A program made the translations under genes and the position numbers. A stretch of 50,793 nt of DNA from an uncultured Lachnospiraceae bacterium (GTDB lineage: Bacteria > Bacillota > Clostridia > Lachnospirales > Lachnospiraceae), in the NCBI GenBank assembly GCA_900316165.1, contig ONBW01000018.1, positions 1-50,793 on the forward strand, given 5' to 3'. Under the pieces are notes generated by a model that worked only from the letters and a program-made list of their open reading frames with translations, was not told the origin of the DNA and made no database searches. Numbering within the stretch: position 1 is the stretch's first letter; each line of letters opens with the position of its first letter. This document shows positions 41,464 to 49,089 of the stretch, one piece after another.

Positions 41464-42030
41464 TCATGCTGCTGAGTCGAAGTTTCCGCCGATGGCGCCG
41501 TTTGCTGCGTCTGATGATTTCGCATTAGCCTGGTATGGCTGAGCATCATTTGTGTACTTGATCTGGGTGGTTGTAGTTCCGCCGCTGACATAGACTCTGC
41601 CGCACTCAGGGCAGACAGAAGTATGTATCTGGACTGATGCCTGGAGAACCTTACCACCGTTTTCAGCGGCTTTCTTATAGGCATTAGAAACATGCATTCC
41701 CTCGTGCGCTCTGACTGCAGCTCCTGCTGCCTGAGGACTCACATGTGCAGCTGCCTTGAATGAGACGTTCGCCTCGTCTGAGCCGTCCTGATACTTACGG
41801 TTCTTGCAGGTCTCGCACTCTGCGGGAGATGACTTTCTGCCAGGCTTTACCTCTTCGGATTCGCCCGGATTTAATACTGGCTTGGACTGGTCCTTTGAAT
41901 CACCATTTATAGAAGTATTCTGGCCTGCGGCGTTAGAACTGCCGGCGATAGAATTAGAACTGCCTCCTATTGAAAAATTCTGGTAGCCGCCGTAATAGCT
42001 TCCAGCTCCTGAAATACCACCTATAGCCAT
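41464..42030 (-). CDS. putative zinc metalloprotease, SprA-related
   Basis: A 188-residue protein starting at ATG 42030 (AGGAGG eight bases ahead). N-terminal Gly/Ser/Asn-rich region with the opening MAIGGISGAGSYYGGYQ, then CETCKNRKYQDGSDE, and an HEXXH motif in AAVRAHEGMHVSNAYKKA, the mark of a zincin-type protease and of the SprA-related family. A second CPECGRVYVSGG pair follows. The two CxxC pairs may bind zinc or form disulfides. No signal peptide. Substrate unknown. The MAIG...SG...Y start is shared with the unknown gene at 9110, perhaps a common export or localisation signal. Confidence 0.72.
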   Translation of the reverse strand: MAIGGISGAGSYYGGYQNFSIGGSSNSIAGSSNAAGQNTSINGDSKDQSKPVLNPGESEEVKPGRKSSPAECETCKNRKYQDGSDEANVSFKAAAHVSPQAAGAAVRAHEGMHVSNAYKKAAENGGKVLQASVQIHTSVCPECGRVYVSGGTTTTQIKYTNDAQPYQANAKSSDAANGAIGGNFDSAA

Positions 42031-42146
42031 AAAAAACACCTCCTCGCATCAGCAAACAATTGATGCCGCTTATTTCGTTTTTATTTTACCACGAAAACTG
42101 CTATAATGCCATATGCAGGTTGAAATTTTTTGCTCATAGTATTGAT

Positions 42147-42502
42147 TACGTGTGGAATCCGGGTTTTCCTGTTTTCACACGTAAAGATATCGAGGAGACT
42201 ACGTGTGAAATCCGGGTTTTCCTGTTTTCACACGTAAAGATATCGAGGGGACTACGTGTGAAATCCAGTTTTTCTTGTTTTCACACGTAAAGATGTCGAA
42301 TAGATTACGTGTGGAATCCGGGTTTTCTTGTTTTCACACGTAAAGATGTCGAATAGATTACGTGTGGAATCCGGGTTTTCTTGTTTTCACACGTAAAGAT
42401 ATCGAGGGGACTACGTGTGAAATCCGGGTTTTCCTGTTTTCACACGTAAAGATTACGAGGAGACTACGTGTGAAATCTGGGTTTTCTCGTTTTCACACGT
42501 AA
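42147..42502. repeat. hairpin array 3: seven class A units, 53-bp period
   Basis: TACGTGTG begins at 42147, 42200, 42253, 42306, 42359, 42412 and 42465, exactly 53 bp apart. The centre is mostly AATCCGGGTTTTCYTG and the right arm TTTTCACACGTA. The linker AAAGATATCGAGGGGAC varies slightly; two adjacent units share AAAGATGTCGAATAGAT, a sign of recent duplication. It fills the gap between the divergent metalloprotease-like and HAD genes, ending about 30 bases before the HAD start. Confidence 0.96.
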
Positions 42503-42531
42503 GTATCAAGAAGTAAGTGAGGTGCATTTAC

Positions 42532-43140
42532 ATGAAAAAATATAAGAATATAGTTTTTGATGTCGGGGATGTGCTGTTGGTTTACCGCTGGCGGGAGATG
42601 CTTATGGACTACGGCCTGAGTCGTGAAGAGGCCGAGAGGATTGGCCGCGAGATGTTCGACTGTCCTGAAAAAATCTGGTCTAAGTTCGATCTCGGCAATG
42701 AGAGCGATGAGCAGATTATTGAGGATTTTGAAAAAATATACCCTGCTGACAAGAAGGTCATCCACTGGTTCATCGAGCATGGCGAGTACATGGAAGTGCC
42801 ACGGCCGGCGATTTGGGAGAAGGTGCATGCCCTTAAGCAGGCTGGCTATCACCTCTACATTCTGTCGAACTACCCGAAATCTCTTTTCGATAAACACACC
42901 GAGTATGCTGACTTCATGAAGGACATGGATGGAATGATGGTCTCATACATGATTCACAAGGCCAAGCCTGGCCGTGAGATTTATGCTGCCCTCTGTGAAA
43001 AATATACGCTGAGTCCTTCTGAGACGATATTTTTTGATGACAGAGCCGAGAACGTGCAGGGCGCGATCGACTTCGGAATGGACGCCGAGCAGGTGACGGA
43101 TGAAGAGAGCTTTTTAAAGAGGCTTGAAGAATTTCTGTAA
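42532..43140 (+). CDS. HAD-superfamily hydrolase
   Basis: A 202-residue HAD phosphatase of the YihX/subclass IA type. Motif I NIVFDVGDVLLVY has Asp but the second catalytic position is Gly followed by Asp (DVGDVL), as in epoxide-hydrolase-like/YihX members; motif II LSNYPKSL, motif III KAKPGREIY, motif IV IFFDDRAENVQGA. ATG 42532 behind GAGGTG is preferred over the GTG at 42517. It sits directly downstream of a class A array, so transcription from the left would pass through seven hairpins. Confidence 0.9.
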   Translation: MKKYKNIVFDVGDVLLVYRWREMLMDYGLSREEAERIGREMFDCPEKIWSKFDLGNESDEQIIEDFEKIYPADKKVIHWFIEHGEYMEVPRPAIWEKVHALKQAGYHLYILSNYPKSLFDKHTEYADFMKDMDGMMVSYMIHKAKPGREIYAALCEKYTLSPSETIFFDDRAENVQGAIDFGMDAEQVTDEESFLKRLEEFL

Positions 43141-43171
43141 CTAATCAGCTGCCACGGTAATAGGAGTTAGA

Positions 43172-44266
43172 ATGATTACTATAGATTTGGTAACTGGATT
43201 TCTGGGATCTGGGAAAACTACTTTTCTAAGAAAGTATGTGAAATTCCTGATGGCGCAGGGAGAGAATGTCTGCATTTTGGAAAATGATTATGGTGCGGTA
43301 AATGTCGACATGATGCTGCTGTCTGATTTGATTGGTGACAATTGTGATATCGAAATGGTTGCGGGCGGCTGCGACAGCGACTGCCACCGCAGGCGTTTCA
43401 AAAGTAAGCTGATCGAGATGGGCATGATCGGCTATACCCATGTGATAGTCGAGCCGTCTGGGGTTTTCGATGTCGACGAGTTCTATGACAGCCTGCAGGA
43501 GGATCCTCTGAACCGCTGGTATAAGGCAGGGGTGCAGATTACAATTGTGGACGCCGGGCTTCGAATGCCGCTGTCAGAGACGTCTCAATACGTCTTTGCA
43601 TCAGAAGCAGCCAACGCTGGAATCATTCTTTTTTCGAAGACACAGCTAAATCCGCCTGAAGCTCCTTCAAATATCCTTAAGTATTTGAACGCCTCTCTTG
43701 AAAAAATAAACTGCAAACGGAGATTTCCTGAGCAGGATTTATTGACAGATAAGAAATCTTCTTCTCAGGCAGATACGCAAAGGAACAATTCATCAGATTC
43801 TAAATATCAGGAGATTTCAAAGGAGAACAATTCATCAACGGGGGACGCATTCCAAGAGTCATTACATAAAGAGGTTCTGACAAAAAACTGGGATGATTTG
43901 ACAGACGAAGATTTCAAGACCATCGAGAATGCCGGGTATAAGAATTATTCTTTCGAAAAGCAGCAGGTCATGGATGAGCACAAATATGAGTCACTCTATT
44001 TCATGGAGAAGCATTTCTCTGTTGAAGAGATAAAGAGCAAGGCGTCCGAGGCAATCAAGGATCCGGACTGCGGCGGTGTGATAAGAATCAAAGGATTCCT
44101 GAAAGACTCCAAAGATAGCTGGATGGAAATTAATGTTACAAAAGATGACTTCAAAGTCGCGCCGGTCGAAGCTGGCCAGGATATCGTGATAGTAATCGGC
44201 GAGCACCTGGGCAAAGAGCGGCTTTCAGAGTATTTCGGTGAACCGGCTGAGATACATGCAGACTAA
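43172..44266 (+). CDS. G3E-family (CobW/HypB/UreG-like) GTPase
   Basis: A 364-residue P-loop GTPase of the metallochaperone class. Walker A VTGFLGSGKTTFLRK, CILENDYGAVNVDMMLL, AGGCDSDCHRRRF where most COG0523 proteins have a GCxCC metal site, THVIVEPSGVFD (switch II) and a weak base-recognition motif FSKTQL instead of NKTD. Residues about 190-225 are a Ser/Asn/Lys low-complexity insert. The C-terminal half (EEIKSKASEAIKDPDCGGVIRIKGFL) resembles the CobW C-terminal domain. No hypA/hypB is in the window, so it might supply a metal-insertion function for the Hyp or nitrogenase-like proteins (inference). Confidence 0.82.
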   Translation: MITIDLVTGFLGSGKTTFLRKYVKFLMAQGENVCILENDYGAVNVDMMLLSDLIGDNCDIEMVAGGCDSDCHRRRFKSKLIEMGMIGYTHVIVEPSGVFDVDEFYDSLQEDPLNRWYKAGVQITIVDAGLRMPLSETSQYVFASEAANAGIILFSKTQLNPPEAPSNILKYLNASLEKINCKRRFPEQDLLTDKKSSSQADTQRNNSSDSKYQEISKENNSSTGDAFQESLHKEVLTKNWDDLTDEDFKTIENAGYKNYSFEKQQVMDEHKYESLYFMEKHFSVEEIKSKASEAIKDPDCGGVIRIKGFLKDSKDSWMEINVTKDDFKVAPVEAGQDIVIVIGEHLGKERLSEYFGEPAEIHAD

Positions 44267-44278
44267 ATTTTTGTCAAT

Positions 44279-44367
44279 TACGGACTTGAGTGGAAAAATC
44301 CATCTGAGTCCGTAAAAGCAAAGCAACAATTACGGACTGGAACGCGGAAAGTAAACTGAGTCCGTAA
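44279..44367. repeat. hairpin array 4: two class B units, 52-bp spacing
   Basis: TACGGACT begins at 44279 and 44331. Left arm TTACGGACTKG, right arm TGAGTCCGTAA. It fills the 114-base gap between the GTPase and radical SAM genes; the second unit ends about 14 bases before the downstream ATG. Confidence 0.93.
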
Positions 44368-44380
44368 AATGGAGAGAAAG

Positions 44381-45361
44381 ATGCCAGAAATATGTAATTT
44401 GTGCCCAAGGAACTGCGGAGAGGGGCGGTTCTGCGGGAAAGGGGAGAAGCTTAAGGTCGCGAGAGCGGCGCTGCACTTCTGGGAGGAACCGTGCATTTCG
44501 GGGACTGCCGGCTCTGGAGCTGTCTTCTTCTCCGGGTGTAACCTGAAGTGCATTTTTTGTCAGAATGAAAAAATAAGAGACGGCCTTGTCGGCAAGGAAA
44601 TAAGTGTTGAGAGGCTCTCGGATATTTTCCTGGAGCTGCAGGAGAAGGGCGCAAACAATATCAATCTGGTGACTGCCGGTCATTTTTTGCCGAAGGTGAT
44701 AGAGGCGCTTGAGGACGCCAAAAACAGGGGGCTCGAAATCCCGATTGTCTACAACACTTCTTCGTATGAGAAGGTGGAGGCGATACGGGAGCTTGACGGG
44801 CTTGTCGATGTCTACCTGCCGGATCTAAAATATGTGAGCAGCAGGCTGTCGGGTGATTTTTCGAAGGCGGCTGATTATTTCGAGGTGGCGAGCCGGGCGA
44901 TAGAAGAGATGGTCAGGCAGACCGGCGAGCCGGAATTTTATGTAAAGAAGAGCGCCAAGCTTGATAAACAGCTCGGGCTTTGGGAATCTGATGATGTGAT
45001 GGACGCGGCGACCTACAATGAGTGTGCCGATGAATTGATGGATGAGGGCAAAGAGGTCCTTATGAAAAAAGGAACCATCGTGCGGCATCTGCTTCTTCCT
45101 GGCTGCGCGGATGATTCCAAGGCTGTTATCAGATATCTTTATGACACGTACGGCGACGGTATTTTTATCAGTATTATGAACCAGTACACGCCGATGCCTC
45201 AGGTCGCCGGTCACCCTTCTCTTGCAAGAAAAGTAACCGACACTGAGTATAACGAGGTTCTCGACTTTGCTTTGGACCTCGGCGTTGAAAACGCCTTTAT
45301 GCAGGAGGGCGATGTCGCGAAAGAGAGCTTCATACCTGATTTCGACTGCGAGGGCGTTTAA
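44381..45361 (+). CDS. radical SAM protein, PflA-like
   Basis: About 326 residues. The N-terminal CNLCPRNCGEGRFCGKGE stretch is a Cys-rich ferredoxin-like or zinc element; the radical SAM cluster motif is GCNLKCIFCQN near residue 55, followed by INLVTAGHFLP and the TIM-barrel repeats VYNTSSYEKVEAI and VYLPDLKYV. This is the COG1313-type (pyruvate formate-lyase activase-like, PflX) architecture; a true glycyl-radical partner is not present, so the function is open. ATG 44381 (GGAGAG ahead) is preferred to the ATG at 44369, which touches the hairpin repeat. Likely co-transcribed with the GTPase through array 4. Confidence 0.87.
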   Translation: MPEICNLCPRNCGEGRFCGKGEKLKVARAALHFWEEPCISGTAGSGAVFFSGCNLKCIFCQNEKIRDGLVGKEISVERLSDIFLELQEKGANNINLVTAGHFLPKVIEALEDAKNRGLEIPIVYNTSSYEKVEAIRELDGLVDVYLPDLKYVSSRLSGDFSKAADYFEVASRAIEEMVRQTGEPEFYVKKSAKLDKQLGLWESDDVMDAATYNECADELMDEGKEVLMKKGTIVRHLLLPGCADDSKAVIRYLYDTYGDGIFISIMNQYTPMPQVAGHPSLARKVTDTEYNEVLDFALDLGVENAFMQEGDVAKESFIPDFDCEGV

Positions 45362-45365
45362 CGCC

Positions 45366-46916
45366 TCAGTGGTCTGATCGGGCGTAGCTGTTTTTCATGT
45401 CGTTTGATCTGAAGAAAAGAGCCTTGCTTAGAGCTTTGTCGGTCTCTTTTTTGAGCATGTCGGCGATTTCTTCGTTAGCTTCCTCGCAGAGCCCGGAAAC
45501 TTCGGAAGGATCGGCCTTAGAAATCTCTTCGTCCCACTTGTTAAGAAGTGCATGTGACTTGGAAAGGACTGCCTCGGTGTACTGCTCGTTTACGTTCAGG
45601 CACTTGCCGTAGGTAGCGTCGGAAAGGCCGGCGATAAGGCGGGAAGCCCAGTAGAAGTTATCGGTTGAGACGCGGCCGGTCGTATTCGACAGGTACTCAG
45701 GCATAGATGAGACATTCGTATAGAACGGAGCCATTGTGTTGAAGGCGTTGCTTCCGAAAGCAACCCACTCGATCGGCTCAGCGTCAGGCCTGATCTCAGC
45801 AAATCCTAAGAAGTCATTTCGATTTATTCCGATTGAACGGTAAGCGCCGGCACATGATTTGTCGCCGTATGTCAGGTATGGGTCGTACTTTGTGCCCTGA
45901 TAATGTGATGACAGAAGGTATTTGACGTCTTCAGGGGTTATTTTTCGCTCAGAAAAAATCTGCCAGGGAAGGTCATCATCCTCCGGTTTGTAAACTGCGT
46001 CTTCACCGTCGTATTCAGACTTGTCATCGTCTAAGTAGCGCAGCATGAACCAGGCTCTCGGCGTGTTGTACACGTGGTCGGCATCATCATGGCTTCCGAA
46101 AACGAGGCGCGGATTTATCACATAGTGGCCGCCGTCCTCTTCATCATCGTCGTCAAAATGAGAGTCGACGTCAAGATGATTTTTCTCGATAAAATCTCTA
46201 AGATCGGCAGAGCACATATTTGCTTCCTGATCGCCCAGGGCGTCGTCTATATCGAAGCTGTCGATTCCGAGCTGGTTTGGCATCACGACAACACCGTCGT
46301 CGTCTACTTTTCTTGCAATCCAATGATGGCCGCCGACAGATTCGAACCACCAGACCTCATCGCGGTCTGAAAATCCGATGCCGTTCTCCTCGTAGGTGCC
46401 GTATTTCTCATGAAGCATGCCCAGGCGCTTTACACCCTCGCGGGCACTTTTGATGTAAGGAAGCGTGATCACGACAAGGTCTTCCTCGCCGATTCCACCG
46501 GCCTTTTCTTCCTCTGTTCCCTCTTCCTCAATCACAGAATCAGTGCCGAAGAACAGGTTCTTTGACTCCCATGCCTTCTGATACTCGACAAGCGGGTCAG
46601 CGCCAAGGACTCTTGGGTTCGAAGTGATAGTTTCGGTAGCTGTCATAGCAACACCGGCTGCATTGATTCCGCAGGCTGCCCAGATGCCCTCGCCCTTAAG
46701 CGCGTTTGGCATAGCAGTGTAGCGCATAGGATTGTCCGGAAGCTCGATTTTTACATGAGAAAGCTCTGATTCGTAAACCCTCGGCTGGTCCTCAGGCTCG
46801 ACGACAGTGAACTTCTTCGGGGTGAATTTTCCCGAACCCGAGTCGTCATTTCTTGCAATCATCGTGGAACCGTTCCACGACGCGTTTTTTCCTACTAATA
46901 ATGTCGTACAGGACAT
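45366..46916 (-). CDS. pepD: C69-family dipeptidase
   Basis: A 516-residue Ntn-hydrolase. MSCTTLLVGKNASWNGSTMIARNDDSG exposes the nucleophile Cys3 after removal of the first residues; AACGINAAGVAMTATETI, IGFSDRDEVWWFESVGGHHWIARKV and VVMPNQLGID are standard PepD blocks. It hydrolyses a broad range of dipeptides in the cytoplasm. Preceded by AGGAGG. Convergent with the radical SAM gene. Confidence 0.93.
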   Translation of the reverse strand: MSCTTLLVGKNASWNGSTMIARNDDSGSGKFTPKKFTVVEPEDQPRVYESELSHVKIELPDNPMRYTAMPNALKGEGIWAACGINAAGVAMTATETITSNPRVLGADPLVEYQKAWESKNLFFGTDSVIEEEGTEEEKAGGIGEEDLVVITLPYIKSAREGVKRLGMLHEKYGTYEENGIGFSDRDEVWWFESVGGHHWIARKVDDDGVVVMPNQLGIDSFDIDDALGDQEANMCSADLRDFIEKNHLDVDSHFDDDDEEDGGHYVINPRLVFGSHDDADHVYNTPRAWFMLRYLDDDKSEYDGEDAVYKPEDDDLPWQIFSERKITPEDVKYLLSSHYQGTKYDPYLTYGDKSCAGAYRSIGINRNDFLGFAEIRPDAEPIEWVAFGSNAFNTMAPFYTNVSSMPEYLSNTTGRVSTDNFYWASRLIAGLSDATYGKCLNVNEQYTEAVLSKSHALLNKWDEEISKADPSEVSGLCEEANEEIADMLKKETDKALSKALFFRSNDMKNSYARSDH

Positions 46917-47001
46917 ATGTGTACCTCCTAAAAAATTTCTTAGACATTATAACATACTTTGCGTGGGTTGGATATGTGGTGGCTTTTTGAAAAAATAAAA
47001 G

Positions 47002-47032
47002 CTGCCCCGGATTATTCAAAAATCCGGGGCAG
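47002..47032 (-). terminator. terminator of the ECF S-component gene
   Basis: CTGCCCCGGAT and ATCCGGGGCAG form a perfect stem; on the minus strand CTTTTATTTTTTC follows. Confidence 0.88.
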
Positions 47033-47045
47033 ATGAGGTTGGAAA

Positions 47046-47651
47046 TCAATTCTCTTGTTTCTTTACGACATTGCGAAGCAGCGGATAGAGCACTGCGGCA
47101 ATTATGATTCCAAAAACAGCTTGAATCAGGTTTGCCGGGATGCCGGCAGCGGCTGTAGCCATGCCTGAGTTGAGTGAGGCAGCGTCGAAACCACCCTTTG
47201 CTGTGAAGGCAAATTCAAATGTCTCAAAGATGAAATATCCAATCACCATGAATGCTTCGCCAACAACGCCTGCGATAATTACAGGAACAGGACTTTTCTT
47301 CGAAGCGGTTATTTTTTGAAGAAAAGAAGTGAGGCCGGCGGCAATCACGGCGACGAGTGCCTTGATGACAAAAGTGGCCGGCACGTAGACCATGTATCCG
47401 CCGACAAGGTCGGAAAGCATCGAACCAAAGCCGGCTGCGAGCCCGCCCCAGAGCGGCCCAAGAAAAATACCCGAAAGCAGGACGAATCCGTCGCCCGGGT
47501 GGATGTAACCGTTGGTGGCGAATACCGGAACTTTTATGAAAAATGTTCCGACGAAGGTCAGCGCTGCAAAAAGTGCTGAGGTGACGAGAAGTCTGATTTT
47601 GGATGAAGACATCGCCTTATCCTGATTTTCTGTAGAAACGTGTGTAACCAT
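47046..47651 (-). CDS. ECF transporter S component, possibly for pyridoxine
   Basis: A 201-residue membrane protein with about six hydrophobic spans and the S-component opening KIRLLVTSALFAALTFVGTFFIKVP, then GYIHPGDGFVLLSGIFLGPLWGGLAAGFGSMLSDLVGGY. It would bind a vitamin and join the shared EcfA/A'T module encoded elsewhere. The divergent MocR-type regulator next door belongs to a family that often controls vitamin B6 genes, so pyridoxine/pyridoxal is a reasonable guess, but this rests on context. Confidence 0.88.
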   Translation of the reverse strand: MVTHVSTENQDKAMSSSKIRLLVTSALFAALTFVGTFFIKVPVFATNGYIHPGDGFVLLSGIFLGPLWGGLAAGFGSMLSDLVGGYMVYVPATFVIKALVAVIAAGLTSFLQKITASKKSPVPVIIAGVVGEAFMVIGYFIFETFEFAFTAKGGFDAASLNSGMATAAAGIPANLIQAVFGIIIAAVLYPLLRNVVKKQEN

Positions 47652-47753
47652 TTGGGTACCTCCTTGTTATTTTTAGTGGAAATTATAGTGAAAAAATGAT
47701 AATATTGAAATATCCAGTTTGAGATTTTTTGATATGACCAGATGGAGGAATAG
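47652..47753. promoter_or_regulatory. divergent control region of the ECF gene and MocR regulator
   Basis: AT-rich 100 bases with two directly repeated elements, ATATCCAG near 47710 and ATATGACCAG near 47732. Direct repeats are the usual operators of MocR regulators. Ribosome sites AAGGAGG (minus) and GGAGG (plus) flank it. Confidence 0.35.
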
Positions 47754-48980
47754 ATGAAAAAACAGCCGGAATATTTGAATATTTACTACAAGCTCAGGGA
47801 CCAGATTACGAGCGGTGCATACCATTTCGGGCAGCGGCTTCCGTCGAAGCGGCAGCTGGCGGACACTGAGCATCTGTCCGTAATCACGATTGGGCACGCA
47901 TACGACCTGCTCGCGGAGGAGGGCTATGTCGAGGCCCGCGAGCGCAGTGGCTACTATGTGAGCTACAATGACGCGGATCCGTTTCTGGCGAATGCGCCTG
48001 AAAATGCTGCGACTCAGGGAATCCGGAACAATTTACTGGCGGATTTTGATGAGAAAGTGAGGGATAGTAACAATTCTCTGGCTCATTCAGATGAGACAGT
48101 AGGGGGCGGCAGCGACTCACTGGTTCATTCTGGGAGGCGATTGGGCTCTGATTCTCCTGTAAAAATGAATGCTCCATATAGAGAAAAGTTTGTTGTGCCG
48201 CCCGTCGCGAATTTTCCGTTTCTTTCGTATGCAAAGACAGTGCGGAGGGTTCTTTCAGATGAGGGCGAGAAGCTTTTTGTGAAGTCGGAAAATCAGGGGC
48301 GGCTTGACCTTCGCCAGGCGATTGCTGCCTATCTGCTTAGAAACCGTGGAATGAAGGTCAGTCCCGAGCAGATCCTCGTCGGGAGCGGCGCAGAGTACCT
48401 GTACGGAATCATAGTTATGATGCTTGGACGTGACAGGATCTACGGAATTGAAGACCCTTCATATGAGATGATTGAAAAAATATACGCTCAAAACGGTGCC
48501 TCCATCGAGAAGCTTCAAATGGGTCCAGACGGTATCACATCGTCTGCTCTACAGCGGACAAAGTCAGGGGTTCTTCATGTGACGCCTTTTCACAGTTATC
48601 CATCCGGCGCCACTGCGGATGCCTCGAAGCGTGCAGAGTACATAAACTGGGCAAAGCACAGGGACGCTTTTATTGTGGAGGACGACTACGACTCAGAGTT
48701 TACAGTAAAAACCCGCCGTGAGGATACACTCTTTTCCATAGAGCCGAAGCGGCATGTGATTTACATCAATACCTTCAGCAGGACTATTTCGCATGCCACA
48801 AGAGTTGGATATATGGTGCTGCCGTCTGAGCTCAGTGAGGAATTTCTTTCGAAGGTTTCCTTCTTTTCATGCACTGTGCCAGTCCTTGATCAGGTAGTTC
48901 TGCGCGAACTTTTAAATTCCGGAGAGTTTGAAAGACATATCAATCGTGTCCGCAGGAAACTGGGTTCCGCGGGAAACTAG
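47754..48980 (+). CDS. MocR/PdxR-type GntR regulator, C-terminally shortened and lacking the PLP lysine
   Basis: A 408-residue fusion of a GntR winged helix (residues 1-70: YYKLRDQITSGAYHFGQRLPSKRQLAD, then AYDLLAEEGYVEARERSGYYV) and a class I aminotransferase-like domain (LRQAIAAYLLRNRGMKVSPEQILVGSGAEYL, IEDPSYEMIEKIY, VEDDYDSEF). Where the family has the PLP-binding Lys (usually FSKxxxP) this protein has TFSRTISHATRVGYMVLP, so Arg343 replaces Lys. A Ser/Gly-rich insert with repeated SLAHS/SLVHS lies at about 100-137. Homology ends at FERHINRVRRK; the last ~70-90 residues are missing and the frame stops inside a 33-bp tandem repeat. Possibly a decaying or ligand-blind regulator of the divergent ECF gene. 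Confidence 0.83.
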   Translation: MKKQPEYLNIYYKLRDQITSGAYHFGQRLPSKRQLADTEHLSVITIGHAYDLLAEEGYVEARERSGYYVSYNDADPFLANAPENAATQGIRNNLLADFDEKVRDSNNSLAHSDETVGGGSDSLVHSGRRLGSDSPVKMNAPYREKFVVPPVANFPFLSYAKTVRRVLSDEGEKLFVKSENQGRLDLRQAIAAYLLRNRGMKVSPEQILVGSGAEYLYGIIVMMLGRDRIYGIEDPSYEMIEKIYAQNGASIEKLQMGPDGITSSALQRTKSGVLHVTPFHSYPSGATADASKRAEYINWAKHRDAFIVEDDYDSEFTVKTRREDTLFSIEPKRHVIYINTFSRTISHATRVGYMVLPSELSEEFLSKVSFFSCTVPVLDQVVLRELLNSGEFERHINRVRRKLGSAGN

Positions 48981-49041
48981 AACTGGAAGAAACATGGCTC
49001 TGCGGGAAATTAGAACTGGAAGAAACATGGCTCCGCGGGAA
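48966..49041 (+). repeat. 33-bp tandem repeat at the end of the MocR gene
   Basis: TCYGCGGGAAAYTAGAACTG and the following 13 bases begin at 48966 and 48999, with a partial third copy at 49032. The period is exactly 11 codons, and each full copy has a TAG in the MocR frame. This creates the premature end of the regulator and runs into hairpin array 5. Confidence 0.88.
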
Positions 49042-49089
49042 TTTCAGGACAGCGTCAGGAAATTTATTTCCGTCCATCCGGACTGCATT

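Noticed and set aside
42060-42290. A 76-residue plus-strand frame crossing array 3
   Set aside because: Its C-terminal part is a translation of hairpin units; no ribosome site.
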